From: Udeniomyces pyricola
Taxonomy: Eukaryota; Basidiomycota; Tremellomycetes; Cystofilobasidiales; Mrakiaceae
DNA: 64,000 bases
Reading direction: 5' to 3'
Assembly: GCA_039545295.1 (NCBI GenBank)
Contig: BCIK01000019.1
Coordinates: 297,789 to 361,788, forward strand
The stretch's first letter is position 1. Every line of letters starts with the position of its first letter. Position numbers and translations under genes: made by a program. Below are positions 1 to 12,979 of this stretch, one piece after another. The notes under the pieces are model-generated. The model searched no databases and was not told where the DNA came from. It saw only the letters and a list, made by a program, of their open reading frames with translations.

Positions 1-400
1 ACAAGTGAACTGGTTGCGGTTACTGACCGTATATGTCCTGCATATCGATCACATCAACTATTTAGCTCAAGACAAGCTAGACAAGGCCGGCGACGATTAA
101 CGATTCCCCCTGCAGCCTCCTCGACGTCAACCTGTTCAGGCAACGCGTCAATCGTCAGACCCCTTGTACCACCTGCCTTGAATCTCACCTCGTTGCGCTT
201 GGCAAAGCCCATCAATCAATCAGCTCCAGCAACCCTCCCTCACACCCTCTCTACTTGTCCCCACACTAGTATACTATACTCCCCGCACTTGACCGAGCTC
301 TCATCATCGGCGTCCTCTCGTCGTTCCTCTCCCTCTCCCTCTCCTCTTCGATTCATCCCATCTTTCACCTCGGCCTCAACCCTTACTCACCATCGATTAG
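1..400. promoter_or_regulatory. Upstream region and leader of PAN2
   Basis: No gene is supported here. The stretch becomes C/T-rich towards position 400, as fungal leaders often do, and runs into the PAN2 ATG at 401. A short open frame starting at 178 overlaps the PAN2 start in another frame and looks fortuitous. Confidence 0.5.
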
Positions 401-3400
401 ATGGCGACCTACCACCCTCATCATCTCCTTCCTCCGACCCCTTCGCCTTCCAATACTCACCACGCCCATCCGACCTCGCTCCTCTTTGATCCCTACGCGG
501 ATCTCCTCTGGCAAGCGTCTTCGTCTGGCCACGTCCAGTCGTTCCATTCGCCTCATGCTTTCGCTAGGAACGTCGCCTTTCCGGCCGCGGGTGTCCTCCA
601 GGGCCGAACAGGAGGAAGTGGTGTCAGAGAGATGTGGATCGGCGAGAGGGAGATTGTCACGCTTGGGGAGAGGGGTCTAGGCGGCAGAAAGCGAGGTGGT
701 CTTGTCAAGTGGAGCGTTAGGTCAGTGTCGTTTAGCTCATTGTCCCATCCACCATACCTCAACCGGCACACGTCCACGCTTGGCTTTTTACGCCGAGACA
801 TCAACCTCGATATATGCTCTATCATCGGCCCTCATATCTTTGACATCCGCTAGCCATAGCTCAACGAACAGCGCGAGACGTCTCCATCGTACCGGCATTG
901 CTGATGCTTCACTCACTGTCCAACCCCCCCCCCTCCCTCCCTTCTTCATCCGTCCTTTCAATGTCGAATCCACCTTGCCCTAAGCAGAGAGGGCGCGACA
1001 TCGCTCTCAACCATGTGTCCCTCACCGACCAACACGTCCGAGCTCATTGCGGGGGGTGCCCAACCCAAATTGCTCATCGTCAACACCCAAACAGGCACCC
1101 TCGTCCGTCAGGTCGACTCGCTGTCGAACCTCCTCTTTCTTCGACAGACACCTCGTGTCGTCGCTTCAGGTTCGGCAGATGGTCTCGTTCGGTTTCACGA
1201 CCCTCGTACGGGAATGAAGGCAGAGAACTCACTCTCGGCTCATCTTGGAGGACTCACGGGACTCGAGACGGCCGGCTGGAACGTTCTCACCATGGGCTAC
1301 ACCGTAAAGTAAGTTGTGCCGGACCCGTTCGATGGCGTACAGGTCGGATGTCTGATGGTCGCCTTGCTACCGATCGTCGTATATGATTGTTGAGACGCGT
1401 AGAAAAAGGGTCCAGAGATGATCGCCATCTGACTCTGCCATATCCATCCATCTATCCTTCTAGGCAAGGCCACCCCCTACCCGACCCAATGGTCAAGATC
1501 TACGACGTCCGAACCTTCAAGCCGCTTCCCTCGGTCACTTTCCCCGCCGGGCCAGCCTTTGTACTCGCTCACCCCAAGAACCCTTCGTCCCTCGTTGTCG
1601 CATCGGCCCAAGGCATGTTTCAAACTACCGATCTCAACAAACCGGGAGAAGCGTCGTTTCATCAAGTCAGTCATCGTCTCGTTTAGTTTGACATTCGTTC
1701 TGTTGATCCTCAGTCTCAGTCGCATGCTCCTCTTGCTGACAAACGTTTCCGATTGCTCACGCTCACGTATCGAATAGCTCGACATGACGAGCTACCTCAC
1801 GGCTGCCGCAATCTCAGCTTCAGGCTCTTACCTTGCGTTTGGAGATTCCGAGGGAAGTACGCACATCTGGTCATCGGCGGACACATCCGCCGAGGGAGAC
1901 GCATCAACCTTCAACGGTTACACAGGTGTCGAGGTCGACTGGGCGGATTCTGTTGAGCCATTGCCTCAGATACATTGGAGCCCTGACACGTGAGTCCGTG
2001 TTTTGTCTGGCTGACATGTTCTCAAAACCGCTGCTGCATCATGAGATTTGGGTGTTGAGCCGGCTATGTACCGACTTCGATCGGTGTTCCTTTTTGTACT
2101 CTTTCCAATCTCCAACAGTCCCTTGAACCTCATTGGCATGCCACACTACTCGACCCCGCTTCTCTCCAACGTACCCGACAAGATCTACTGCCCTCCTACC
2201 TCATCTCCCTTCTTCCACCCGCCTCCCAAGATTCCTAGCTCTGTCACGCAATCCATCAGAACTGTCGACTTTGTGGGATATTCCCAATGCCCCCGAGAGC
2301 TCAAGGGCACGAGGAACAAGATTACTGCCGGTCGTAAGAATGGCATCCTCGGCGCGGGCAAACGGAGGACGAGCGAGCCAAGGTTCCGGAGTGAGCGCGA
2401 GAGGGAGAAGCTCAAGGCTCAAAAGGGCGGCGTCAAAGCGGGCGAAGCTATGGGAGCTGATGGCACTGAGGGTAAGAAGAACGACGAGGACGAAGATGAG
2501 CCGGAGATGGGCAAGTACCGAAAAGTCGAGATCAAGTACTCCAAGTTTGGTGTCGAGGACTTTGACTTTGGGTACGTCGACTTCTGAGGACCTCCGTGAC
2601 TTTGCACTTCTCACTGTACAAAATCATCCTGACGTCCCTTGTCTCGTTGTGTGATCTCTCTATATCTCTTCCTACCCTGACTGTGCAGCTTCTACAACTC
2701 CACCCGCTACTCTGGTCTCGAGACGCACATTGCCAACTCCTACACCAATTCCATCCTTCAAGCACTCCACTACACGCTTCCATTCCGTTCTGTCGCCAAA
2801 TCACATCTTTCGACGCACTGCACCAAGGAGAATTGCTTATTGTGCGAGGCGGGCTTCCTCTTCCGGATGCTCGAGGATGCTCAGGGAACAAACTGCCAGG
2901 CCACCAACTTTTCGCGAGCATTTAGTGGGACACCCCAGGGTGCGTGAGGCTGGATGATATTAGCACTTGACTGTATCATTCGCGATGATCTGTTTGCGGC
3001 TGACACATAGCTGACTTGTCTGACTCGCTCTGACTTTCACGTTTGCTCTCTTCCTTTCTCTCAGCCAATGCCCTCAATCTTCTCGATTCCGAAGACAGTC
3101 CTCCTCCTCGGTCCTACGCCCCTCTCGTCCAGGCTTTTACCAGATTCATCCTTGACTTGATGTCGACCGAAGCGACGACCTATGCGTCGAACCCGATCTT
3201 GCTTCCACTCCCCATCTTGCCGCCATCGCCCTTACTTCCGACCGCACCCTCGGCAGATACGAACAGCACATCTACGCCAAAGACGACGCCTTCCGTTGTG
3301 TCACAGGTACTTGGGATGAATCTCAAGCATACTGTCACTTGCCTTGCGTGTGGATCCAGAAGTTCTAGGGCATCGACGGTTCATACCGTTGATTTGGTCT

Positions 3401-6237
3401 ACCCTCGCAAGGTAGGAGACGCCTTGAGCGCTCACCACTATCGTGCTTAGTTTCATTGCAAGCGTTTCAGACGTGATATTGACGCAGGCTGTTGGCCCCT
3501 TTCGTTCGATGCAGGCCTTGTCGAATGAGTCTCCACAACCAACGACTTTCCCTTCCTTGCTCCACGCTTCCATCGCCCGAGACCAAACGACGAAAGCTGT
3601 GTGTTCGCACTGCAAACAATACGCACCCCTACGGAACCGACGCGTTCTTACCTCTCATGCTATCCTCCCTTCGGTGCTCACCATTAACGCCGCCGTTCAT
3701 TCGCCCGAACAATTCGACGAGTTTTGGCTCGAGAAACCTGCGTGGGGCGCCAAGCGAAAACCGTTTTTGCCAAAGAAATTCGGCGTCTTGCCTGATGGAG
3801 AAGGAGGAGAGGACTTCAAGATCGTTGGCGAAGAAGGCAAGGGGAAGAGTTGGAAGGAAGGAACAGCCGTCTACGAGCTCAGGGTGAGTTTGAATGGGTG
3901 TGGAACGGAGTGGTGCGGGATGGGTCGGTCTGGTAGGTTTGAAAACGAAGCGTTGCAGAAGAAAGGGGCTGATTTTGAGTTACGTTGTCACTCCCATTCA
4001 TCTTGTTGCTCAGGCCCTTGTTGTTGAAATCAATTCTGGGACCGACGAGCAACACCTCGTGTCCATCGTCAAGAGTCAGTTCGATTCTTCTAATTCTCAT
4101 CAAGCTGCTCATCTTCACATCTGTGAGAGGAAGATTTTGGCCTGACCCCCCTTATTCCTCCTCTATATTCTTTTGCTGCACTCTGCGCTTCTTCCTTTTG
4201 TGTCTCTTGGCTCGCTTTCCATACGTTAGTTCCTGTTGATGAACTTGAACCCGACGCGACGTCGCCTTGGTTCGTCTTCAACGACTTTCTCATCTCCAAC
4301 GTGTCCGAGGAGGAGGCTCTTAGCTTCCCCGATGACTGGAAGGTACGTTTGTTCATTGATTCACATTCTGTCTCTCATCTAAAGAGCCGCTGCACGCGAA
4401 GTGTACATATATGCCTTGGTTGGTCGCGCCGCCGCTTACGTTCCTTTGTTTTTCTTTCTGGTCGACTCGAGCAGACGCCTGCAGTCATGGTATACGAGCG
4501 CACGGACTCGCACTCGCCTCTTGACCTGTCATCCCTGCCCATGGGTATCGATCCCTCGATCCTCTCACGTGATGTCTCTCTCGCTTGGTGTGTCCCCGTG
4601 TTCCATGTCCGAGGAAAATTCCTGTTATAATCGCCCTACGCTTCTTTTGTCCTCAGTCGCTGACTGCTATTCATTGTCGTAGGAATCGAGATCCGTCCTT
4701 GATCAAGCACCACAATTTGACACAGGACGAGCTGCCCGAACCTGGAACGCTCGTTGCGATTGACGCTGAGTTCGTCGCGATGCAATTGGTCCGTGTCTCC
4801 CTTCCCCCCTTCCCCCCTTTGCCCTCTCCCTCCCCTTCAAAAGACTTGGTCTTCTTTTACCCGTCTCCTTTTCTCAGCTTTAATCCAACTGTTCTTGTCC
4901 TTGGCCATCCATCAGGACGACTACGAATACCGCTCGGACGGGACCAAGAAAGTTGTCCGACCTTCTCGGCTGTCCCTGGCGCGAGTGTCGGTCCTTCGGG
5001 GCTCGGGCGATTGGGAAGAGAGTCCGTTCATTGACGATCACATCCATACGAGTGAACCCGTCGTGGATTATCTCACGGATTTCTCAGGCATCCATAGTCA
5101 GTTTTTGCCCTCATCATCCACTACAAGAACAACCTAGTTCCTGGTCCATCTTGCTTCCTCCTACCTCATGTCGACCCGCTCGCGATCACGTCCAACCATC
5201 CTGATGCATCTATTGGCTCGGTTGTCTACTTGTTCTGCTTAGATGGAGACCTCGATATTCCTCATTCGAGACACACGCTCGTTCCGCTCAAGGTCGCTTA
5301 CAAGAAGCTTCGGTTACTGGTCGACTTGGGATGCGTGTTCATCGGGCATGGCTTGAAGGTTCGTACCTAGTCTGCTCCTTTTGGGTATGCATATTGGGCG
5401 GGGTTTGCAGTTCAACGTGAACATGTTGTTGATTCGGTGGGGATGGTGTGGTCTTTCGGATTCTGTTGGGTCTGAGCAGAAGGACTTCCGTATCATCAGT
5501 AAGTTTCCTACTTTAATCTCTCGCCATTATATGTATCATTCCCAATCGTCGATCTGACCCCTCGTCTTAATTTTGAATTGATTGCTCTCTCTCTCTCTCC
5601 CCTCTCTCGCCCCCCCCCCTCTCCCTCCCTCCTTCTCGTCTAATCTTTGCCAGATATCTTTGTTCCGCCATCGCAGGTCCTCGACACGGTCGATCTTTAC
5701 TATAACCCATCTCGGCAGCGAAAGATGTCGCTCCGGTTCCTCGCTTGGCTGTTGCTCAAGAACGACATTCAAATGGGCGAACACGATTCGATCGAGGTAT
5801 GCACTTCTCATCCCTACGTCGTCACTCCTCAGTAAGAGCTGATGGGTTTGGGGTTCGTTTTCGGTGAGCGAGGCGACTGACTGAAGGTCAATCACGACAC
5901 GCCTTCTTTGCCTTCTTGACTCTTCTCATCTGGCTATTGGGATTTCGGTGTATCTAGGACGCCCGCTCGGCGCTTCAGCTCTACAAGATGTACCTTCGTT
6001 TCATGGAGGATGATCGCTTGGACGATGTGATGGACGACATCTTTGCTGAGGGCAAGCGACTCAACTGGAAACCACCCGGCACGGCCGTCGCTCCTTTTGA
6101 TCCGTCGACGACGCCACTCTCTCGCTCGGCTGCTCCGACGCCTGAGCCGGCATCGCCTCTTCGACCGATGCCTTACTCGCAGATTCCTCATCTCGGGGGT
6201 TCTACTTCGAGTCACTACGCTTCCCAGCAACAGCAGC

Positions 6238-6268
<31 letters not shown>

Positions 6269-7361
6269 GGCATACTCCCTGTCCATCCCGTTCGCCCCTC
6301 AACCGGTCGCTGCCTACTCACAATCACCACAGCAACACCATCACCTCAACCCACTCCATCACCATTCTTCTCAACCTCACTCTCATGTCCCCCCTCAGCC
6401 CTCACCGCTCTCTCATCATGCGTCTCACTACCCGTCTGGAGTGATTAACATATCTTCCCCACAGCAGCAGCAACCATCGCATCCACCGCCTCCTGTACAA
6501 TCCTATTCTTCCCTCTTTTACAATTCCTCCGCTTCTCCTTCCTCGTCTACCTCTTCGCCTACAAGCAACGCCACCACTACCGCTACCACCACGACTCCCA
6601 CCGGGAATGCTTCCACTAATCGAAGCGTCATCATCACCTCTGACTCGCCCAACTCGCTTCGATCGGTTCTGTCCTCCCCTTTAGCTTCCACCTCGCTTTC
6701 TTCGTCTTCTCGGTTACCTAATGGACCGCCATTCCCATCGCGTCCTTCATCTCACCTCCCTTCTCTACAACCCCCTTCGTCGTCCTCTTCAACCAGCTCA
6801 TCCACATCCCCTGCGTCCCCTTCGTCTACGTCTGCGTCGGCGTCTACGACTTCTCCTTTGACATCGACATCGACATTGACTTCCCTCGGACGTAAAGGAT
6901 CGACTTCTTCCTCCTCACTACCATCACCACCACCATCTTCTTCTTCTTCAGCGGCGGCTGTTGCTACTGCTGCTTCTGGGTCGACTTATCAACCTCTTTC
7001 ACTGTCGCTCGCTTCGGTCCTGTCGGCCTCGCCTTTCATCCCGTCATCTTCCACGTTGTCAACTGGGTCTACGACGACGACGACGACTGGCGCAGCAGCA
7101 GCAGCAGCAGGAGGAGGAGGAGGAGGAGTGGGAACGGGGACTACGAGAGCATGGACTCTTAACCCTCTTCCTCCTCATCCACCATCATCATCATCATCAT
7201 TGTCCTCGTCGGCAGCGGCGGTGGTGGCACCTACCAACACAAGTGGAAGTGCATCGACGAATGGGTTGGTAGGTCAGCATCAGCAGCAGCAACAGCAGCA
7301 GCAGCAGGCTTGGGGACCGGGTTCGGGCGGTGGGTTGGCGTGGCAGCAGAGGAGGGGATGA
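401..7361 (+). CDS. PAN2: PAN2, catalytic subunit of the PAN2-PAN3 poly(A) nuclease
   Basis: Cytoplasmic deadenylase subunit that trims mRNA poly(A) tails with PAN3. Seventeen exons join in phase: 401-720, 988-1308, 1464-1665, 1778-1989, 2119-2571, 2689-2939, 3065-3411, 3488-3883, 4014-4074, 4230-4342, 4475-4587, 4683-4788, 4916-5096, 5243-5358, 5480-5498, 5654-5796, 5958-7361 (1585 aa). Domains in order are an N-terminal WD40-like propeller (about 20-380), a charged linker, a ubiquitin-hydrolase-like fold (about 505-925) and an RNase T-type exonuclease (about 950-1135). The DEDDh catalytic set is visible: D957 and E959 in AIDAEF, D1066 in KKDFR, H1114 and D1119 in HDSIED. The hydrolase-like domain reads SYTNSILQ where active proteases have the catalytic Cys, as is known for PAN2. 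A tail of about 440 residues rich in Gln, Ser, Pro and Thr follows the nuclease and makes the protein longer than usual. Confidence 0.96.
6229..6272 (+). repeat. CAG/CAA trinucleotide repeat coding for polyglutamine in PAN2
   Basis: About 16 consecutive Gln codons, mostly CAA, in the disordered tail of PAN2. A second Gln run lies near 7276-7308. Mixed CAG and CAA codons would slow length mutation. Confidence 0.9.
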
Positions 7362-8458
7362 GGGAGCGTCGATGAGCAAGAAGAGGGAGAGGAGGGAGTT
7401 GGTTTAAGAAAGCGAAGGGGGGGGGGAGGAGGAGGGTCAGTTAGAGTGGGAGAGTTGAGAGNGGGAGGGAAGAAGGGAATAAGGGAACGTAGTGGATATC
7501 GATCTTAAAAAATGATGAATATATTGGTTTTCTTTGATCAACGATGACAAACGATGTACACCAACAACAACAACAACATGAAAAAAAAGGGGGGGGGGTG
7601 TTGGGAAGAAAGAGAGAAATCGTACTGATCACCCCCATATGCATGCATCATCCATCGTGAAACAGATGCTGGGCGTATATATATATACATTATATACGTA
7701 CGCATTTGGTCTTCAGAGAGAAGTATTCGAATCCATCCAGCTTGACGATAAAGCGCCGCGTCCTATTTATATATCAGTTGCGTCGATCGATCGATCGATC
7801 CATCCATCCATCCATCACACGTCGACGTCAAGTTCATCAAACAGAGTTTGATCAGGTCGTTCATAAAGTAACATCCATCCATCCCGAATTTGACGCCCAC
7901 GTATCGTATCCCTTGAGAAAAGAACGGTAACGAATGTCGTCGACACTCGGGGGAGATTCAGAGAAAAAAAGCTCAAAGCTCAAGGGCTTGAAGAACCTCA
8001 AAACAGATTTTTTTTATTTTTTTCTTGTATTTTTGTTTCTTCAAAGAATGCATTGGACATTGGTTTATATGTATAGGATATACTAGGAGGATATAGGATA
8101 CGTGATGGGATGGGGATGTTGCATGGACGTTCTTCCAAAAAAAGGAAGAAGAAAAGAGACAAAACCAAAGGCGAAGAAGAAACAAGGAGGGAGAAAAAGA
8201 AGAACAAAAAACAAAAACAAGCTGCAAGCTTTTAGTTGTACTAGCTAGTCAACGTCTGCGAGAGCTACGGATGGATTTGGAGAGGAGGGGGGGGGGGGAT
8301 GGATGGAGCTTCAGTAGCTACGATAGGAATGGTACAACTCGACGTCGAAAATGAGGAGAGGAAGGAACAGGAGGGGGGGGGGGGGAGAGAGATGGTTGGT
8401 GTTTTGAATGAACGCTAGGCCGGAAGGTTTTTTTTTCTTCCTCTTCCTTTCTTCTTCT
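7362..8458. other. Convergent intergenic region between PAN2 and the mitochondrial protein gene
   Basis: Holds the two 3' flanks and no supported gene. Visible elements are an undetermined base at 7462, GATC/CATC tetranucleotide repeats at about 7785-7815, and G runs near 7588, 8289 and 8376. Short open frames here are low-complexity and unsupported. Confidence 0.6.
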
Positions 8459-11355
8459 TTAAGCCAAGTAACTCTTAGCCAACTCCAACGCCTTCTTACC
8501 CGCCGCCGCCGCCGCTCCATCCTCCTTCTCCAACGCCTTCTCCAAATCCTTGACTGCCCCCTCGACGGCCTTCTTCGCATCGGCCTGCATCTTCTTGACG
8601 GCGTCCTCCCAAGCCTTTTGAGCCTTCTCCGCTTCGGCCGTCTTCTCGCCTTTGGAGGCAGAATCCTTAGCGGCTGAAGCGGTCGAGGCGAGAGAAGGGG
8701 TGGAGGAGAGGGTCTTTTGGAGGTCCGAGGAGAGAGTTGAGAAGCGGGATTGGAGGGAAGAAGGAAGGGCGGAGGTTAGGGGCTTGAGGTTGGAAGTAAG
8801 GGATTCGATCCGGGCTTTGGCATCGTCGACTGAAAAAAAAAGGAAATAAGCGAAAGCAAAAGCAAAAAAGGTCAGTTTCAGGAAAAAGAAGCGAAAGAAA
8901 GAAACAAAACAAAAAACCCCAACAAATAATAATAATAATCAAGAACAAGAAACGAGGTTGTGTCTGACGGAACCCTCTTTTTTCTTCTTTGTTTTTTCTT
9001 TTCTTCTTCATTACTCACACTTGGCTTTGCCCTCCAACTTGGAGCTCTCACCCTCCTTACCCAACTTGACGCCCGCGCTTCCCAGCGTCAAGCTCACCAA
9101 CGCCGCCAACGCAGGCGAGACCGTCTTGACGGCCGCAACGGCCTTGTCCGTATCAGCGTACTGCGTCGCCGTCGAAGCGTACGACTTGGCGGTCTGGACG
9201 AGGCGCTCGGTGTCGAGCTTACCGGCTTTGTCGGACAACCAGGACTCGATGAGGTCCGCGGGGAGACCGGCTTGCTTGGCGAGACCCTTGGTTTGGGCGA
9301 CGAGCTTATCGAGGTCCTCACCTTGGACTGGGGGAAAAGAAAAGGGAGGAAAAGAAGAAGAAGAAAAGGGGTGAGAAGAAAAGAAAACACAAAGTCAGTT
9401 GACATATCCCCAAACCAACGTGATCACCGTCCTCTCGTGCTTCTCTTCATCCTCATGACAATATACACACACACACACACACGCCTCAGTCTCACTTTCC
9501 CTCGTCTCCCGAACGTCTCTCATATAGAAGAAAAAGATCAAGACGAAAAGGGTTTCTCATGACTTACTCGACTTGATAGCCTCCTCGATGCCACCCTTTC
9601 CGTTCTTGGTGATCTCCTCGTACTTGGCCTTGAGCTTGTTGGCGGTGGCTTCGATCTCCTTGAGTTGGTCGCCTCCTTGCTCCTTGAGCTTACTCGTAAT
9701 GGAGGAGTAGTCACCCGAAGCGACGGCCGCGGCGAAAGCCGTGGCGCCACCCGAAGGGATCAGGTGGAGAGCGTACTGGTTACGAAGAAAGGGAAAGTGG
9801 GAAGGGGGAGGGGGTCCGAAGGAGAAAACGGAAACGATTGAGCCTCATTGCAGATGTACGAAACCCCCCTCCCCCCTTTCTCCCCTCTTCCTCAAGAGAG
9901 ACATTAACAACAACAACAACAACAGAAAACGTCCCAAGGAACTCACGTCAATGACACCTTGCCACTCATCTCCAACCTTGCCCTTGACGCCCTCGACGAC
10001 GCTCCTCCAATCGACATCCTGCATCTTGCCCTTAGCCTGCTTGAGTGCCTTCTCGGCCGCCTCGACAAAAGGAGCGATATCCTTGCCTCCGGCCTCTTTG
10101 ATCTTGGCCAAAGCGGCGTCGGCATCTTGGTTCTTGAGGTCCGTCGCGAGGGAGGTGAGGAAAGAGGGGAGACCACCGGGAACGGAGCTGGCGAGGTGGG
10201 TCGCGACGGCGTAGAGGGGTCCGAGACCGGCGAGGTTAGCGGCGTGAGAAGCCTAGATGGGACACACACACGCACCACGGAAAGAAACGTAAGGGAAGAG
10301 TCAGTGAACGGTTCAAAAATAGAGACTAATTGAGCGAAGTGCGGAATAAGCCCCAGGTGAGAAGGAAAGAGAAAAAACGCTAAGATTATGAAGAAAGAAA
10401 GGAGAAAAAAAAAGAGAGAAAAAAAAGTTGGTTGAAGAAACTGACGAGGGATGAAGCCTGTCCGGCGGTCTCCTTCGTAGAGTCTATCGACGAGGAAACC
10501 TTGTGGGCAAGAGCGCTAATCACAACAAGAAAGAAAAAGAAGAAGAAGAAGAAAGGAAACCAAACCCAATCCGATTGAAACAAGAAAAGAAAAAAAAAAA
10601 GATAGGTTGTTAGGTTCTTGTTTCTCTTTCGCAGACAAACACGACATTGGCAGGTAGGTTACGGCTTGAAGAAGCAAATCACTCATAGCGAGAATGGAGA
10701 AAGAGAGAGAGAAAGAGGGAGGCAAAATTTGGTGTGAAAGAACGTACGCGATGGGCTTGACTTGGTAGTAGAGGAAAGCACCTCCGCTGAGCATGACGGC
10801 GAGGACAATGTACATCTATCGTTCGGACCGTAGTGTGAGATGGATGTATACGTGTTGAGACATGACAAGAAGGTCGAAGGAGAAGAGTGAGATGAAAGAG
10901 GAGGCAGAAAGAGATGAGTGAGATGGTGATGTGGAGTGGGCAGAGGGAGCTGGGAGAGGGAGAAAGAGACAGAGACAGAGGACAAGGAAAGGGAAGGGAA
11001 TAGATGGATGGATGACGTACGGGAGTGTGGGCGTGAACGGGCGAGGCGGCTTGTCCGTTGACGGTAGTGGAAGCGAACCTCACGGGTTGTCTCATCGACT
11101 GAGTGGGGCCACCATAGTGATTGGGTCAGAGAGTACAGAGTGTGCGAGATGGGGTGTCAGTGACTTGAGGGGAACGACTGGTAGACGCAAGAAAAGAAAG
11201 GTAAAAAAAAAAAGGGGGAGAGAACGCAAGGCACACAGTGCGAGGACCCAAGAGACCACACATACCTTGACGATGGCAGACTGAGATTGCCGGGGGATGG
11301 TGGTCCTGGCGGATGCCCGGAGGATGGGGGCAGACGAGCGGATGAAAGCAGACAT
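8459..11355 (-). CDS. Predicted mitochondrial inner-membrane protein with a long helical domain, function unknown
   Basis: Not recognised as a named family. Eight exons join in phase: 11266-11355, 11021-11098, 10748-10815, 10446-10515, 9947-10252, 9568-9775, 9019-9327, 8459-8829 (499 aa). The first 40 or so residues are rich in Arg, Ser and Ala with no acidic residue, ending near VRFAS, a plausible mitochondrial presequence with a cleavage site. One hydrophobic segment follows (about residues 58-73, VLAVMLSGGAFLYY). The remaining 400 residues are Ala/Lys/Glu/Asp-rich and read as long amphipathic helices, similar in style to apolipoproteins or LEA proteins. The architecture of presequence, single membrane segment and helical domain recalls MICOS subunits such as MIC60, but I see no mitofilin signature. 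Start chosen as the first ATG giving the presequence. It shares a 1.6 kb divergent region with MAF1. Confidence 0.8.
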
Positions 11356-12979
11356 GATGAGTGGGTTGATTGATTGATTGGTTGGTTGGTTGGTGGGTGG
11401 GTTGGTTGATGGGTTGAGGTAGGGTTAGACAAGCAAGAAGGTGTTGGTTGAGATGAAAGGGTGAATGAAAGACTAAAGATGAAGATCAAGACGGAGGGGT
11501 GGGATTATAATGGCGGCCCAAATTCCAAGGTCCAAGGGTCTCGACCGTTTGCCGTGTCATGTGTGGGAGATGTGTGAGGCGACTCGTTTGGCTTTGCCAT
11601 GTCATCATCATCATCATTCATCATCATCATCATTCATCACACCCACAAACCTCGTGATCGATGACGCGTGGCGCAACTCGGATACTTTTCCTTTTCTTCG
11701 TTCTGTTTCTTTTTTTTTTCATCATCACCATCAGCTCATACATCTACGTCAGAACATCATCAGCAGTCTATCAGAACATCTCCGTCCCATCCCAATCCAA
11801 TCCCATCGTCCGACCCAAACAAAACCCTTTTTCAACTCAAACCACGCATGAATCACCACCTGCACCGGCAGTTACAGCCCGCCCGCCCGAGCGGCCTCCA
11901 CCAATCCATTCCATTCCATTCGTTCATCACTCATGATCAGCTGGGTCCATCATGACGTCGCCAGCCGTCGCCAGCCAATATCTCCTCTATCATTGCCGGA
12001 TTCATCCGTCGACGCTCTCATCCCCAGACCGAGGTCAATCACACACTAATACTCACACCATATATATACTACTACGTTGACGTCGTCATCCATATTACGC
12101 TTTCAGGCTTTTCAATTCTCTTGATGGTATCTCACAGCTAAGCTTCAAGTCATCCATAAGCTGTCTACGCACTTGTGTTGTAAAAAAAAAAAAAAAAAAA
12201 ACGAATAAAAGCATACAAAAACATATTTTTATAAAAAGCATGTCTAACGCACTTGCTGCAGCTGAAGATGTCAAAAGAGCTACATTATATATATATAAAG
12301 CTTGGGATGGGAAACTTTAGTCTCGTCTTTCTTCCCCCGATGACCTGGACAATTGAATGCACAGACCGAAGACCCGAAGATATTGGGAAGAGAGCGATAC
12401 TGGAAGTGACAACAGAGCTGATGAAGATGCTGTGGTGAGTCGTGACGGGGTAAAGTTTGTGAAGCAGGCGGGAAGAGTGGACCAGGGACGAGACCCGGTT
12501 TGATGCCTGAGGCTCGAGCGAGATGGTCCGGGAACTGCTTGTCTTTTCTCGAAAGCGGTCGTGTTCAAGATAGGAGAAGTGGAGTAGAAGCTCCTGGTGA
12601 GAAGCTGATTTAGTGAGTGGTGGCTTTGGTCCCAAGGAGGAAAGCTTCGTCGTGCGGCGCGTCAAGGATCTGATATATGATATATATATGATCTCTGACT
12701 AAAGGCCAGCCCAGGCGCACAGCCCTCCGTCCCCCCCTTTGAGCTTTGCACCCTTGCTCGATCCGGCACGTCCGAGACATTTCCACAACGACGCGGCTAC
12801 TAAGCCAGCAGGAGGAGGACAACCCACGTTCTCTCCCTTTGCATCTTCATCTCGCGCTCTCCATCCGATTACCCCCATCGGCCATATATATCCATCCATC
12901 CATCTGTCCATCCATCCATCATTAACCCACCCGCCCATCCATTCATATCCCCCTTCCAACCCCTTCCCTCTGCTCCCGG
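11356..12979. promoter_or_regulatory. Divergent intergenic region (mitochondrial protein gene / MAF1)
   Basis: Presumed to hold both promoters. It contains GGTT/GATT tetranucleotide repeats just upstream of the minus-strand start (11365-11415), CATCAT repeats at 11600-11640, an A run at 12182-12200, TA-rich stretches at 12061 and 12287, and CATC repeats at about 12889-12920. I see no convincing gene; the open frames are repeat-driven. Confidence 0.5.
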
